The notes under the pieces: generated by a model | Seen by the model: only the letters and a program-made list of their open reading frames with translations | Told to the model about the DNA's origin: nothing | Databases searched by the model: none | Source of the DNA: Anaerolineae bacterium | GTDB lineage: Bacteria > Chloroflexota > Anaerolineae > Anaerolineales > Villigracilaceae | Reading direction: 5' to 3' | DNA length: 50,302 bases | NCBI GenBank assembly: GCA_018645405.1 | Contig: JABGOQ010000068.1 | Span: forward strand, 1 to 50,302 | Translations under genes and position numbers: made by a program | Shown: piece after piece, positions 8,650 through 16,989 of the stretch | Numbering within the stretch: position 1 is the first letter of the stretch | How the letters are laid out: each line of letters starts with the position of its first letter

Positions 8650-9519
8650 GTGACCAATTTTCTCAGCGATATTCTCTTTTTCTTTGAACGACTTGATTGG
8701 CTAAGCGTTGTTGATATTCTCCTCGTTACGTTGATCTTTTTTGCCCTGCTTTATATTCTACGAGATACGCAGGCGATGGCGCTTTTGCGCGGCGTTCTCT
8801 TTTTAGTTGTCTTCATCATTTTTCTTACCAGTTTGCTTAATTTGCCCGCTTTTTCGTGGCTAATTAATACCACTCTCCCCGCACTACTTTTGGCAATTCC
8901 GGTTATCTTTGCCCCAGAAATTCGCCGCACGCTTGAGCGAATTGGACGCGCAGGTGCAATCTACCCGACCAGTAGCCAAAACACAGAAACGAAAATAGAA
9001 GCGATGATTGAGAGCATCATTAGTGCGACAGCGCGCCTCTCTGCTCGTCAACATGGGGCATTGATTGTTTTGCAGCGCCTGGATAACCTTGAAGCCTTTA
9101 TCTCAACAGGTGTGCGGATGGATACCACCATCTCACCTGAAATTTTATTGCAGATTTTTTACCCCAACACCCCTCTTCACGACGGCGCCGTGATCATCTC
9201 GGATTTTGAAATTGCTGCCGCTTCCTGTATTATGCCTCTCTCCTCGAGCGGAATCTTGGCACGCTCCCCCGAACGTGAAATGGGACTTCGACATCGTGCC
9301 GCTCTGGGCACATCCGAGGTGAGCGATTCACTCGCATTAGTAGTCTCGGAAGAAAATGGCGATATTTCCATTGCCCAAAGTGGGCGGATCATTCGTCAAC
9401 TTAGCCCAGAACGATTAAAGAATATCCTCTTGGCTTTTTATCGCCCTACAGGGCTAAATCGCAGTGTAGGAATATTGGAACGTTATCTACCTTTCCTTTT
9501 TAGGCGCAAAGAAGAATAA
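8650..9519 (+). CDS. cdaA: Membrane diadenylate cyclase CdaA
   Basis: CdaA makes c-di-AMP from two ATP at the membrane. Three hydrophobic segments occupy about residues 15-100, followed by a DisA_N cyclase domain with both signature motifs: DGA at 178-180 (in LHDGAVII) and RHR at 214-216 (in GLRHRAALGTSE). The length of 289 residues is typical. The start is a GTG without a clear Shine-Dalgarno. The gene is followed two bases later by a cdaR-like gene, the classic pairing; glmM, the third usual member, is not adjacent, although a phosphohexomutase lies at 31.3 kb. c-di-AMP usually controls potassium and osmolyte transport. Confidence 0.96.
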   Translation: MTNFLSDILFFFERLDWLSVVDILLVTLIFFALLYILRDTQAMALLRGVLFLVVFIIFLTSLLNLPAFSWLINTTLPALLLAIPVIFAPEIRRTLERIGRAGAIYPTSSQNTETKIEAMIESIISATARLSARQHGALIVLQRLDNLEAFISTGVRMDTTISPEILLQIFYPNTPLHDGAVIISDFEIAAASCIMPLSSSGILARSPEREMGLRHRAALGTSEVSDSLALVVSEENGDISIAQSGRIIRQLSPERLKNILLAFYRPTGLNRSVGILERYLPFLFRRKEE

Positions 9520-9520
9520 T

Positions 9521-10768
9521 ATGTTTCGCTGGCTTGGCAAAAATATCGGTACTTTTTTACTCGCGCTCGTTCTCTCGATCGGTGTTTGGGTTGCAGCAGT
9601 TAACGCATCAGACCCAGACGAGGAACTCATCTATCCAGCACCGATCACGCTCGAGGTGGTAGGGCAAGATACTGATCTTCTGATTACAAATATTCATTCG
9701 GAAGAAATCGAGTTAACCCTGCGCGCACCGCGCTCCATTTGGGCACAGCTCACCGCAGATGAAAGTAGCATCCATGCTATTCTCGATCTATCTGGTCTCA
9801 AGGCTGGACAATACTCGCTGGAGCCACAGATTCAGATCGGCATCCAGCCAACACGGATTATTTCTTTCTCACCCGCCTCGATCACTATAATACTGGAAGA
9901 GTTAATTACGCGCAGTTTCCCCATTCAACTAAATCTTGTTGGGGAACCTTCAGTTGGCTATCAAGCTGGCCTCCCCAAGATCAACGTCGACGAAGTAATA
10001 ATTTCTGGCCCAAAATCACTGGTAGAACGTGTTGAATCCGTGCGAACATCCTTTAATTTAGATGAATCCCGAGAGAATATAAGTGAAAATCTCTCGCTAG
10101 AGGCTGTAGACGAAAACAACCAAATTATGCGCGGTGTGAATCTTAATCCGGAAGAGATTGAGTTAGAAATCCCGATCAGTCAGCAAGGCGGCTATCGAGA
10201 TGTGGCAGTCAAGGTAACGGTAACAGGGCAAGTTGCTAACCTCTACCGATTAACAAATATTTCTGTTTTTCCACCGGTTCTAACAATTTATTCTGCTGAT
10301 ACTCAACTGGTCAACGATTTACCCGGTGTTATCGAAACAGAACCACTTGATATTAACGGCATCAACGAAGATTCTTCTACTCGCCTGAAGCCGGTTTTAC
10401 CAGAAAATATCCTCATTGTCGGTGATCAAAGTGTTCTCGTAGAGGTTAGCGTAGAAGCGATTTTAGGGAGCCTGACTATTTCTGAAAAACCCCTTGAAAT
10501 CATCAATCTTGACCCCGCGTTGGCCGCCGAACTTTCATCAGAAACTGTAGATATAATCATCTCTGGGCCACTATCTGAACTGGACACACTCAGTGCCAAC
10601 GATCTACGCGCAGTGATAGACGTAGAAGGGCTTACCAATGGTAGCCACCAGCTCACACCCCTGATTGAGATATTAAACAATGCCATCAAGGTTGAATCCG
10701 TTTTACCCGAAAGCATTGAAATAACCCTAAGCGATGCACCACCCGTAACGCCGACGGCAGAGCCTTAA
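9521..10768 (+). CDS. cdaR: YbbR-domain protein, CdaA regulator
   Basis: A single membrane segment (residues 8-30) anchors an extracytoplasmic part made of about four YbbR repeats of roughly 80-90 residues; recurring elements are a strand ending VxGP (VIISGPKSLVERV, IIISGPLSELDTL) and LPExIxI. CdaR proteins bind CdaA through the membrane and modulate c-di-AMP synthesis, mostly lowering it. The gene begins two bases after cdaA, so translation is probably coupled. The C-terminus is a short Pro/Thr-rich tail (PPVTPTAEP). Length 415 residues, in the usual range. Confidence 0.9.
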   Translation: MFRWLGKNIGTFLLALVLSIGVWVAAVNASDPDEELIYPAPITLEVVGQDTDLLITNIHSEEIELTLRAPRSIWAQLTADESSIHAILDLSGLKAGQYSLEPQIQIGIQPTRIISFSPASITIILEELITRSFPIQLNLVGEPSVGYQAGLPKINVDEVIISGPKSLVERVESVRTSFNLDESRENISENLSLEAVDENNQIMRGVNLNPEEIELEIPISQQGGYRDVAVKVTVTGQVANLYRLTNISVFPPVLTIYSADTQLVNDLPGVIETEPLDINGINEDSSTRLKPVLPENILIVGDQSVLVEVSVEAILGSLTISEKPLEIINLDPALAAELSSETVDIIISGPLSELDTLSANDLRAVIDVEGLTNGSHQLTPLIEILNNAIKVESVLPESIEITLSDAPPVTPTAEP

Positions 10769-10824
10769 TTCAAACCCTCGCCCAGATAGGGAGAGGAAAA
10801 CTCAAAGAAACTTAAGAAAATCTT

Positions 10825-12198
10825 ATGCAAAAACCAGTAGTCTCATTAGTAGGTCGCCCCAATGTGGGTAAAAGCTCTCTTTTCAATCGCCTTGTGGGGG
10901 AGCGCCTTGCGATTGTGGATGATGTCCCCGGCACCACCCGTGATCGGATTCTCTCTGAATCAGATTGGAACGGGATTTATTTTGACGTGATCGACACCGG
11001 CGGAATTGACCCGACACACGGCGGAAACACTCCCCTTTCAACTGGCTCGGCGGACTTCATCACGGACATTCGATCCCAGGCGCAAGTTGCAATCGAAGAA
11101 TCCGACGCAGTCCTTTTTTTGACAGATGGCGGCACAGGACCCACCTCCCCAGATCGTGAAGTTGCACAGATTTTACGGCGCAGCCAAAAGAAACTCGAAG
11201 ATGGTAGCCTTTGGCCCCCGATCTATCTCATCGTCAATAAATGCGAAAATAAAGCCCGTCGTGAAGCCGCAATTGATTTTTACGAACTCGGCTTGGGCGA
11301 GCCCCACCCCATCTCAGCCATGCACGGGACAAATCTCGGCGACTTGCTCGATTTAATTGTCGCTGCCTTCCCAGAGACAGAAGCCGAAGCCGATGATTCT
11401 GTGAAATTTGCGATTGTCGGCAAACCCAACGCAGGGAAATCAAGCCTCTTGAATAAATTAGTTGGGAAAGAACGCGCCATCGTCAGCCCGATTGCGGGAA
11501 CAACACGTGATGCAGTCGATACTCAATTTGAATACGAGGGAATCCCGCTCACCCTGATCGATACAGCGGGCATTCGCAAACGTGGCAAAATTGACCCTGG
11601 TGTAGAGCGCTACAGCGTTGTACGTGCCAAAAAGGCGATTGAACGCGCAGATGTTGCCTTACTAATGATTGATGCTGAAACCGGTATCACTGCTCAAGAC
11701 CTGCATATTGCCGGTTTTATTCTTGATGCTTGGAAAAGTACGATTGTTGTTGTTAATAAATGGGATTCCATTGAAAAAGATTCCTATACAATGAATTATT
11801 ACACCGAGAAAATTCTGTACGAACTGAATTTTATGCCTTATGTGCCTCTGCTTTTCATCTCAGCTTTAACTGGACAGCGCGTGGAAAAAGTTCTCCCACT
11901 TGCATTGAAGGTACAAGAAGCACGGCTGACGCATATCTCCACATCCAAACTAAATAAAATCCTTCGCGACGCATTGGATGCACACCCTGCTCCATCGAAG
12001 GGTGGACGGCAGTTAAAAATATACTACGCTACTCAGGTTCGCTCTGATCCACCGACCTTCCTTGTCTATGTCAATGACCATAAACTGATGCACTTCAGTT
12101 ACAGGCGCTTCCTTGAAAATCAAATCCGCGCTGCTTATGAATTTATCGGGACGCCGATCAGGATTGTGTTGAAAGGGAAGGCGAAAAAAGAGAAATAG
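10825..12198 (+). CDS. der: Ribosome assembly GTPase Der (EngA)
   Basis: Der is a double-GTPase needed for 50S ribosome assembly. The first GTP-binding domain has GRPNVGKSS (residues 10-18), DVPGTTRDRI and DTGGID; the second has GKPNAGKSS from residue 199, GTTRDAVDT, DTAGIRKRGK and VVNKWD. A KH-like domain closes the protein (residues about 350-457). The G4 motif of the first domain is NKCE (138-141) rather than NKxD, which is unusual. The start ATG at 10825 has only a weak A-rich Shine-Dalgarno. The gene lies 56 bases after cdaR and may be in the same transcript. Confidence 0.96.
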   Translation: MQKPVVSLVGRPNVGKSSLFNRLVGERLAIVDDVPGTTRDRILSESDWNGIYFDVIDTGGIDPTHGGNTPLSTGSADFITDIRSQAQVAIEESDAVLFLTDGGTGPTSPDREVAQILRRSQKKLEDGSLWPPIYLIVNKCENKARREAAIDFYELGLGEPHPISAMHGTNLGDLLDLIVAAFPETEAEADDSVKFAIVGKPNAGKSSLLNKLVGKERAIVSPIAGTTRDAVDTQFEYEGIPLTLIDTAGIRKRGKIDPGVERYSVVRAKKAIERADVALLMIDAETGITAQDLHIAGFILDAWKSTIVVVNKWDSIEKDSYTMNYYTEKILYELNFMPYVPLLFISALTGQRVEKVLPLALKVQEARLTHISTSKLNKILRDALDAHPAPSKGGRQLKIYYATQVRSDPPTFLVYVNDHKLMHFSYRRFLENQIRAAYEFIGTPIRIVLKGKAKKEK

Positions 12199-12209
12199 AT
12201 GCGTTTTAC

Positions 12210-12584
12210 CTATTTTTCTCTATCTGATCGCCAAGCCAACCACCCAAAGAAAACAATCCCTGCGTAGCTGCAGAGAAGATCGAGCAGGGAAAATGTTCTT
12301 CTAGGGAAAAACTGTTGGGAGAGTTCTTCGAGGGTCACAAAAAATGCCAAGGTCAGACTCACTATCCAAATAAGGGTAGCAGGTTTCAAATTTGCGCGCG
12401 AGGCGAGAGCTGTCCTATTGAGAACGTAGCTGAGTAATCCCATCAAAAGGAAATGCCCAACTTTATCCCCGCAGGGAAAATCATATAAATTTCGGATACT
12501 GCGCGGCAGGTGTCCACTATCGGCGAGAACAACAATAACTAAAGCGAAGATTACAAGAAGGATCGCGAACCAATTTTTCTTCAT
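12210..12584 (-). CDS. VanZ-like membrane protein
   Basis: A 124-residue protein with four hydrophobic segments and the VanZ-like hallmarks DKVGHFLLMGLLSY and EELSQQFFPRRTFSLLDLLCSYAG. VanZ homologues are linked with teicoplanin resistance in enterococci, but most members have no known role. The ATG at 12584 is preferred: the upstream alternative at 12608 lies inside the terminator hairpin of the preceding dedA gene. No clear Shine-Dalgarno is visible. It converges on der with an 11-base gap. Confidence 0.82.
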   Translation of the reverse strand: MKKNWFAILLVIFALVIVVLADSGHLPRSIRNLYDFPCGDKVGHFLLMGLLSYVLNRTALASRANLKPATLIWIVSLTLAFFVTLEELSQQFFPRRTFSLLDLLCSYAGIVFFGWLAWRSDREK

Positions 12585-12594
12585 ATAGATATAG

Positions 12595-12620
12595 AAAAGC
12601 CCCGACAATGCGGGGCTTTT
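12595..12620 (-). terminator. Rho-independent terminator after dedA
   Basis: AAAAGCCCCG and CGGGGCTTTT form a perfect ten-base stem around a six-base loop. It lies 19 bases past the dedA stop on the minus strand and just before the VanZ-like start, so it probably separates the two genes. T-runs flank it on both strands, so it could work in either direction. Confidence 0.85.
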
Positions 12621-12638
12621 TGATTTTTGTAGAGAAAT

Positions 12639-13292
12639 CTATTCGGCTTTTGCCGCAACAGCTTCTTTACGTGCTTTCCAAGCCTCTATAAAAACAGGGA
12701 CAAGGGAGATGGCGATAATGACCAAGATGACCACAGAGAAGTTGTGTTTGACAAACTCGATATTGCCAAAGAAGTAGCCAGCAAAAGCGAAGAGGGGAAC
12801 CCAAACCAAGCCGCCAATCACATTATAAGAAAAGAAATATTTATAAGACATTTTACCGATGCCTGCGACGAAAGGCGCAAAAGTCCGGATAATAGGCACG
12901 AAACGAGCGAGGAAAATTGTTTTTCCGCCATGTTTTTCAAAGAACTCGTGGGTTTTATCTATATATTCTTTTTTGACCCATTTGCTTTCGTAGGCTTTTT
13001 CGCCAAGGCTATGACCGATCCAATAATTGACGGTATCGCCCAAAATTGCAGCAACCATCAATAAAACAACCATCAGGAAGATGTTCAAACCACTGCTTCC
13101 GATTGCGGCGATAGCACCAGCAGCAAAAAGGAGGGAATCACCAGGCAAGAAGGGCATAATGACAAGCCCCGTCTCGACAAAGATGATCGCGAAAAGGATG
13201 GCATAAGTCCAGGTGCCATATTGGGAAATAATCTCGCTCAGGTGAACGTCAAGGTGGAGAAAGATGTCTACAAATTGGGTTAGAAGTTCCAT
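12639..13292 (-). CDS. DedA family membrane protein
   Basis: A 217-residue integral membrane protein with the DedA/SNARE-associated signatures: FVETGLVIMPFLPGDSLLF near residue 40, GDTVNYWIGHSLGEKAY, and FLARFVPIIRTFAPFVAGIGKMSY near residue 130 with the conserved Arg residues. DedA proteins act as lipid scramblases or flippases, for example recycling undecaprenyl phosphate, and affect membrane potential; which lipid this one handles is not visible. A TATAAT on the minus strand at 13455-13460 could drive it, giving a leader of about 150 bases that contains an inverted repeat. Confidence 0.93.
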   Translation of the reverse strand: MELLTQFVDIFLHLDVHLSEIISQYGTWTYAILFAIIFVETGLVIMPFLPGDSLLFAAGAIAAIGSSGLNIFLMVVLLMVAAILGDTVNYWIGHSLGEKAYESKWVKKEYIDKTHEFFEKHGGKTIFLARFVPIIRTFAPFVAGIGKMSYKYFFSYNVIGGLVWVPLFAFAGYFFGNIEFVKHNFSVVILVIIAISLVPVFIEAWKARKEAVAAKAE

Positions 13293-13333
13293 TTTTTTAC
13301 TCTCTTTTTTATTTAGGTATTTTTATAGTTCTT

Positions 13334-13384
13334 GTCCCAATGCTCTGCGTTGGGACACTGTAGAAAACTGCAACGCAGAGCGTT
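13334..13384. repeat. Palindromic repeat, family E, copy 1 (double)
   Basis: TCCCAA and TTGGGA flank the nine-base core TGCTCTGCG; 16 bases further an inverted version of the core (CAACGCAGAGCGTT) allows a larger stem with CTCTGCGTTG. The same core, with different but still complementary arms (ATCCAA/TTGGAT), lies at 44372-44392. It falls in the leader of dedA. Confidence 0.6.
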
Positions 13385-13454
13385 ACAGTTGAAAAGCACA
13401 AAAATTATTTTTACGTTTCATGCTTTATTTATCAATTTTTTCCAACAGCGGGCG

Positions 13455-13460
13455 ATTATA
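13455..13460 (-). promoter_or_regulatory. Candidate -10 box for dedA
   Basis: A TATAAT on the minus strand, just beyond the stop of the upstream cyclophilin lipoprotein gene at 13463 (it overlaps nothing essential). No matching -35 is evident. It would give dedA its own transcript with a long leader. Confidence 0.35.
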
Positions 13461-13462
13461 CC

Positions 13463-14737
13463 TTATCGCTCTTCAATCGTCACGTGAAGAAGAGTATCTC
13501 CGGGCGGGAGGGTTTCGCCAAACTGAGGGTCTCGTGGAGAAATTTCTTTGAGTACATCCATCCCGCTGAGTACCTGGCCGAAAATCGTATAATTTCCATC
13601 GTAAGAGGGGGCAGCTTCAAAGGTGATGAAGAATTGGCTGCCGTTTGTATCTCCCCCGACACTTTTCATTGCGACTACACCGGGGCGATCAAAAGAAAGC
13701 GTGGAATCAATCTCGTCCCTGACAAAATAGCCGGGATTTCCCTGCCCCGTTCCACTGGGGTCACCGCTTTCAGCGAAAAAGCCAGAGAGAACGCGATGAA
13801 AAGTGATTCCATCAAACCAGCCTTCCCTTGCAAGGAAGATAAAATTATTCACCGCAACAGGAGCTTGCTGAGGGTAAAACTGGATGGTAATTTCGCCTTT
13901 TTCAGTTTCCAATATCGCAAGGTATTCTTTTTCAGGATCAATGACAAGTGGCGGGCAGGAAGTAAATTGACGCTCGCCCAAAGCGATCAGCGCGATAATT
14001 TGGTCGAGGCTATCAAAATTTAAAAGCCCAGTATAAATTTGCCCATTAATTAATACGAAGGGTGTCCCGGGCACAGAAATTTCGGTGGCTTTAATAAAGG
14101 ACTCTTTTACTTTTTCAATGATCTCTTCGCGCTCCATATCTTCGGCGAGTTGAGTTGCATCTATGCCGAGCCATGTTGCTTCATCGGCAAGCCAAGTCTG
14201 AAAATCTTTTATCGAAAGTGGAGACCATTCTGCTTGTTTTTCAAAGAGGCTATCGTGCATTTCCCAATATTTTCCTTGTAGGGCAGCGGCGTGGGTTGCA
14301 TGAGCGGCGAAAGTCGCCTTTTCGTGACTAAGATTTGTGTAAAGCGGAAAGTCTCGGAAAACGATTTGCAATTCTTCAGGATATTTTTCAGCAAGTTCGG
14401 CTAAAACAGCGGCAAAAGCTGCCGAAGGAGGGTCTTGAAAATCGCCATATTCTATCAAGGTCACTGTTGCGTTTTCGTCTCCGCGCGCCATATCAGAATC
14501 GTTGACTGGCGGGAAGAGAGAGCCCTCAGATGCCGCAGGTGTGGGAGCAGCTTCTATAGAAGTGCATTCAGGCAGAGATGGTGATGGAGTTGCTGTTTCG
14601 GGGAGGATAAAAGCGCTTTCAGTAGGTGTGGGAGTTAAAACAGGGCTGGGTGTGCAAGATGGCAAAAAGGAAATTATCAATATAAAGAAAAAAATATATC
14701 CTATTTTAGATTGCCGTTTTTTAAAGACTGTAATCAT
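13463..14737 (-). CDS. Lipoprotein: cysteine-less DsbA-like domain fused to a cyclophilin
   Basis: The 424-residue protein starts with a lipoprotein signal (FLPSC, Cys28) and a Thr/Pro/Ser-rich linker to about residue 75. Residues 85-260 have a DsbA-like thioredoxin fold: EYGDFQ, a helical insert and the cis-Pro loop VPGTPFVLING (Pro226). At the redox site, where DFQCPxC is expected, the sequence is DFQDPPS (102-105), so both catalytic cysteines are absent. Residues 270-424 form a peptidyl-prolyl isomerase with FHRV (Arg315), a changed FFAESGDP in place of FxIQGGDP, and GSQFFIT. It is probably an outside chaperone/foldase. It starts right after a family A repeat, with no Shine-Dalgarno. Confidence 0.88.
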   Translation of the reverse strand: MITVFKKRQSKIGYIFFFILIISFLPSCTPSPVLTPTPTESAFILPETATPSPSLPECTSIEAAPTPAASEGSLFPPVNDSDMARGDENATVTLIEYGDFQDPPSAAFAAVLAELAEKYPEELQIVFRDFPLYTNLSHEKATFAAHATHAAALQGKYWEMHDSLFEKQAEWSPLSIKDFQTWLADEATWLGIDATQLAEDMEREEIIEKVKESFIKATEISVPGTPFVLINGQIYTGLLNFDSLDQIIALIALGERQFTSCPPLVIDPEKEYLAILETEKGEITIQFYPQQAPVAVNNFIFLAREGWFDGITFHRVLSGFFAESGDPSGTGQGNPGYFVRDEIDSTLSFDRPGVVAMKSVGGDTNGSQFFITFEAAPSYDGNYTIFGQVLSGMDVLKEISPRDPQFGETLPPGDTLLHVTIEER

Positions 14738-14740
14738 AAG

Positions 14741-14826
14741 TTTTTAACACGAATTACACGAATTTTGCGAATATCGCGAAAAAAACTTTGTGTCTTTCGT
14801 CTTTTTCACGATATTCGCGTTAAAAA
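14741..14826. repeat. Palindromic repeat family A, copy 3
   Basis: TTTTTAACACGAATTACACG on the left faces CACGATATTCGCGTTAAAAA on the right, with CGAATATCGCGAAAAAAAC in between; the arms can fold back on each other. It fills almost the whole gap between two minus-strand genes, so it forms the 5' leader or the intercistronic spacer of the cyclophilin lipoprotein gene. Confidence 0.65.
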
Positions 14827-14836
14827 GAAGTGTGTC

Positions 14837-16111
14837 TTAGTCAGTTTTTACTATGATCATTTCTTCCAATTTTTCAAAAGAATTGACCCACATAACTTTA
14901 TGCACAAAGTCTGCCAACGAGTCGTTTTGCTCGCGCAGCGTACGCACGGCAGGGCCAACGGGATCTTCTCCCGCTGCGCCACCAGGCACATCGGCATATG
15001 CGCCATAAAAAGCAAAATATGCCTGATTTAATTTGCGAATTGCGTAGCCATTCTCCCACATAAATTGACGGCGAGTTTCCATATAGGCTTCAGCTTCTTC
15101 AATTTCCTCAGCCGCGAGGAGTTCGTCCACGTGCAAGCGCGTTTCGTGCATCTCGGCGCGGTAGCTAAAGGGAGGCGGTTCAGGGTCGAGATTCTGATCA
15201 TATAACGAGAGCAAGTTTAAAGGCGGGTGTTTGTGCGACAGAAGTTCGGGGTAAAAACGCGCCAGCACCATCTCTCCCACTTCCCCGCCAACAATCGAGG
15301 CAACCGTCTCGTTAATTGTCCGCAATTCTGGCGTGGTGTCATAATTCCAACCAAGCGGATGCCAGGTTAGATAATTATGCATCCATTCGTGCGCCATCGT
15401 GTCTACAATCCAGGGTAAATTTGTTGAGCGCATGCCCATCGTTGGGTAAATTCCAATCCCGCCGACTGGTACGACAAGGGCAGAAAGATCAAGCTCTGCG
15501 GTGATTTTTTCTTCGAGTGTATCTTGTTTATCAACAGGAAAATCAACCAGAAGAGAGATATTTTTATCTTGACGAATGGTCTCGCGGGGTGAAATAATGA
15601 GCGCCATTGGCAAGGGGGAAATATGATAAAGCGGACGCGGGAGTGGTTGCCCCCCCGTAGTCAGGTTTGCTTCCGCTAAAACGATGCTGATCTGTTCCTC
15701 GAGAACGGATTCGGCAAAAGGCGCCAATTGACGTTGTTCGGCATAAAGAGCATCGAGGCGCGCCCGCAACGTTGCCGAAGCGGATTCAGGGTCGGTGATC
15801 TCAGGATTGGTATAGATTTGGTCCAGCTCCCACTCGGCTTGCAAAACCAGCCCCATCTGATGGAGATATTTCGTGACGATTTCTTTGCGACCAGCGTGTT
15901 CAAGATAATAAGGGCTGCCCAGCGCAGCTTGTTGGAGCTTGATCCAGGAGGCGTCTGCGACCCAGCTTAAAAAATCGTATCGGATGCCGCGCGTATAATC
16001 GCCGAGCTTATCTATTTCTGCATCAGGCAGAGGCGTGCTCCCGCCAAGCGTGGCGGCAAAAAGGATGCTGATGAGGAGGTAGCTAAGAATAGAGTAGATG
16101 CGATCAGACAT
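14837..16111 (-). CDS. Membrane-associated HExxH metalloprotease-like protein
   Basis: A 424-residue protein with an N-terminal hydrophobic segment (about residues 5-22, signal or anchor) and a zinc-protease motif HEWMH at 241-245, inside DTMAHEWMHNYL, followed about 30 residues later by NETVASIVGGEVGE, which could give the glutamate ligand. I do not recognise a named family. The region before the motif is helical and acidic. The ATG at 16111 is preferred over one at 16198, which lies inside a palindromic repeat. A TATAAT ends only seven bases before this ATG, so the message may be leaderless. Confidence 0.78.
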   Translation of the reverse strand: MSDRIYSILSYLLISILFAATLGGSTPLPDAEIDKLGDYTRGIRYDFLSWVADASWIKLQQAALGSPYYLEHAGRKEIVTKYLHQMGLVLQAEWELDQIYTNPEITDPESASATLRARLDALYAEQRQLAPFAESVLEEQISIVLAEANLTTGGQPLPRPLYHISPLPMALIISPRETIRQDKNISLLVDFPVDKQDTLEEKITAELDLSALVVPVGGIGIYPTMGMRSTNLPWIVDTMAHEWMHNYLTWHPLGWNYDTTPELRTINETVASIVGGEVGEMVLARFYPELLSHKHPPLNLLSLYDQNLDPEPPPFSYRAEMHETRLHVDELLAAEEIEEAEAYMETRRQFMWENGYAIRKLNQAYFAFYGAYADVPGGAAGEDPVGPAVRTLREQNDSLADFVHKVMWVNSFEKLEEMIIVKTD

Positions 16112-16118
16112 GGGTGGG

Positions 16119-16124
16119 ATTATA
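16119..16124 (-). promoter_or_regulatory. -10 box placed for a leaderless start
   Basis: On the minus strand TATAAT is followed by CCCACCC and then the ATG at 16111. A start point seven bases after the -10 would be the A of the start codon. There is no Shine-Dalgarno in between. Confidence 0.5.
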
Positions 16125-16149
16125 ACGTGTAAAGAAGTCTCTTCCAAAG

Positions 16150-16240
16150 TTTTTAACGCGAATTTTCGCGAATGAACAAATGGCGCGAATTTTTTCAATA
16201 TTGTTTATTCGTGTCATTCACGCTATTCGCGTTTAGAAAA
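16150..16240. repeat. Palindromic repeat family A, copy 4
   Basis: TTTTTAACGCGAATTTTCGC and, about 60 bases on, ATTCACGCTATTCGCGTTTA make the arms; the middle has GGCGCGAAT. It sits between the divergent metalloprotease and Lrp-type genes, upstream of both promoters. Confidence 0.65.
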
Positions 16241-16287
16241 CTACACATCAAAACAAACAAAAGGAAAGGCTAACTACAACGCTTTTA

Positions 16288-16349
16288 ATTTTGTATTTTT
16301 GTAAAATCACAAAATTATCATTGACATTTTCTTGATTTTCATATAAATT
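16288..16349 (+). promoter_or_regulatory. Promoter and possible operator of the Lrp-type regulator gene
   Basis: TTGACA at 16321-16326 stands 17 bases before TAAATT (16344-16349); an overlapping TATAAA (16342) would give 15. Immediately upstream is an inverted repeat, TTTTGT (16297-16302) and ACAAAA (16309-16314), with a wider ATTTTGT/ACAAAAT pair (16288-16315). Lrp/AsnC proteins often control their own gene from such AT-rich palindromes; that use here is inference. Confidence 0.55.
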
Positions 16350-16383
16350 ATATTTACGCTTAAGTTATAAAACGGAGTCCCAC

Positions 16384-16842
16384 ATGCTAGACACCCTCGA
16401 TAAAAACATCCTGACCGAATTACAACGCGACGCCCGTATCAGCAATACGGAATTAGCACGGCGAATCAACCTATCCCCGCCTGCGACATTGACGCGCGTA
16501 AAACGTCTGGAAAAAGATGGTTTTATCCAAAACTACGCTGCCATCATTAACCGCCAAAAAGCGGGCTACGATTTGCTCTGCTTCATTAGCGTCAGCTTGC
16601 AATTGCATGATACAGATCAAGTGACTGGCTTCATCAAAATCATCCAAGAAATGTCAGAAGTCTTGGAATGTCACCACGTCACAGGTGAATATGATTATTT
16701 GCTCAAAGTGGTCACACGCAATACAGAAGATTTGGAGCATTTTCTGATGCACCGCTTAACGCCTGTTTCTGGTGTAGCACGAATTCATACAAATTTGGTC
16801 TTGCGAGAAGCGAAGTCTACAAGTGAAATTCCGTTGAAATAA
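16384..16842 (+). CDS. Lrp/AsnC family transcriptional regulator
   Basis: A 152-residue protein of the leucine-responsive type. An N-terminal helix-turn-helix (LDKNILTELQRDARISNTEL, then ARRINLSPPATLTRVKRLE) binds DNA and a C-terminal alpha/beta RAM domain (from residue 65, with HHVTGEYDYLLKV) forms the oligomer and senses an amino acid. CGGAG seven bases before the ATG serves as ribosome site. It is directly upstream of the tyrosine phenol-lyase gene on the same strand, so regulation of that gene, perhaps by tyrosine, is a sensible inference. Confidence 0.92.
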   Translation: MLDTLDKNILTELQRDARISNTELARRINLSPPATLTRVKRLEKDGFIQNYAAIINRQKAGYDLLCFISVSLQLHDTDQVTGFIKIIQEMSEVLECHHVTGEYDYLLKVVTRNTEDLEHFLMHRLTPVSGVARIHTNLVLREAKSTSEIPLK

Positions 16843-16845
16843 TTC

Positions 16846-16960
16846 CCACCACGGAGAACACAGAGTCCACAGAGATTTAATATATTGTTGAGAAGAACAG
16901 AGCTACTTTTTCTCAGCTTTAAAGTTTTTCTCAGTGTTCTCCGTGCTCTCTGTGGTGAAA
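16846..16960. repeat. Palindromic repeat, family B
   Basis: CCACCACGGAGAACACAGAG begins the left arm and GTTCTCCGTGCTCTCTGTGG ends the right one; the arms pair over about 25 bases with some mismatches around a 50-base AT-rich middle. It fills the space between the Lrp-type gene and the lyase gene and could attenuate transcription into the latter. Confidence 0.65.
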
Positions 16961-16989
16961 AAACACCCACCTAATAAAAGGAGCTAAAA

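Noticed and set aside
12744-13064. A 106-codon plus-strand frame inside dedA
   Set aside because: It is antisense to clear DedA signatures and has no ribosome site or known motif.
13484-14023. A 179-codon plus-strand frame opposite the cyclophilin lipoprotein gene
   Set aside because: The minus strand encodes recognisable cyclophilin motifs throughout; the plus-strand product resembles nothing.
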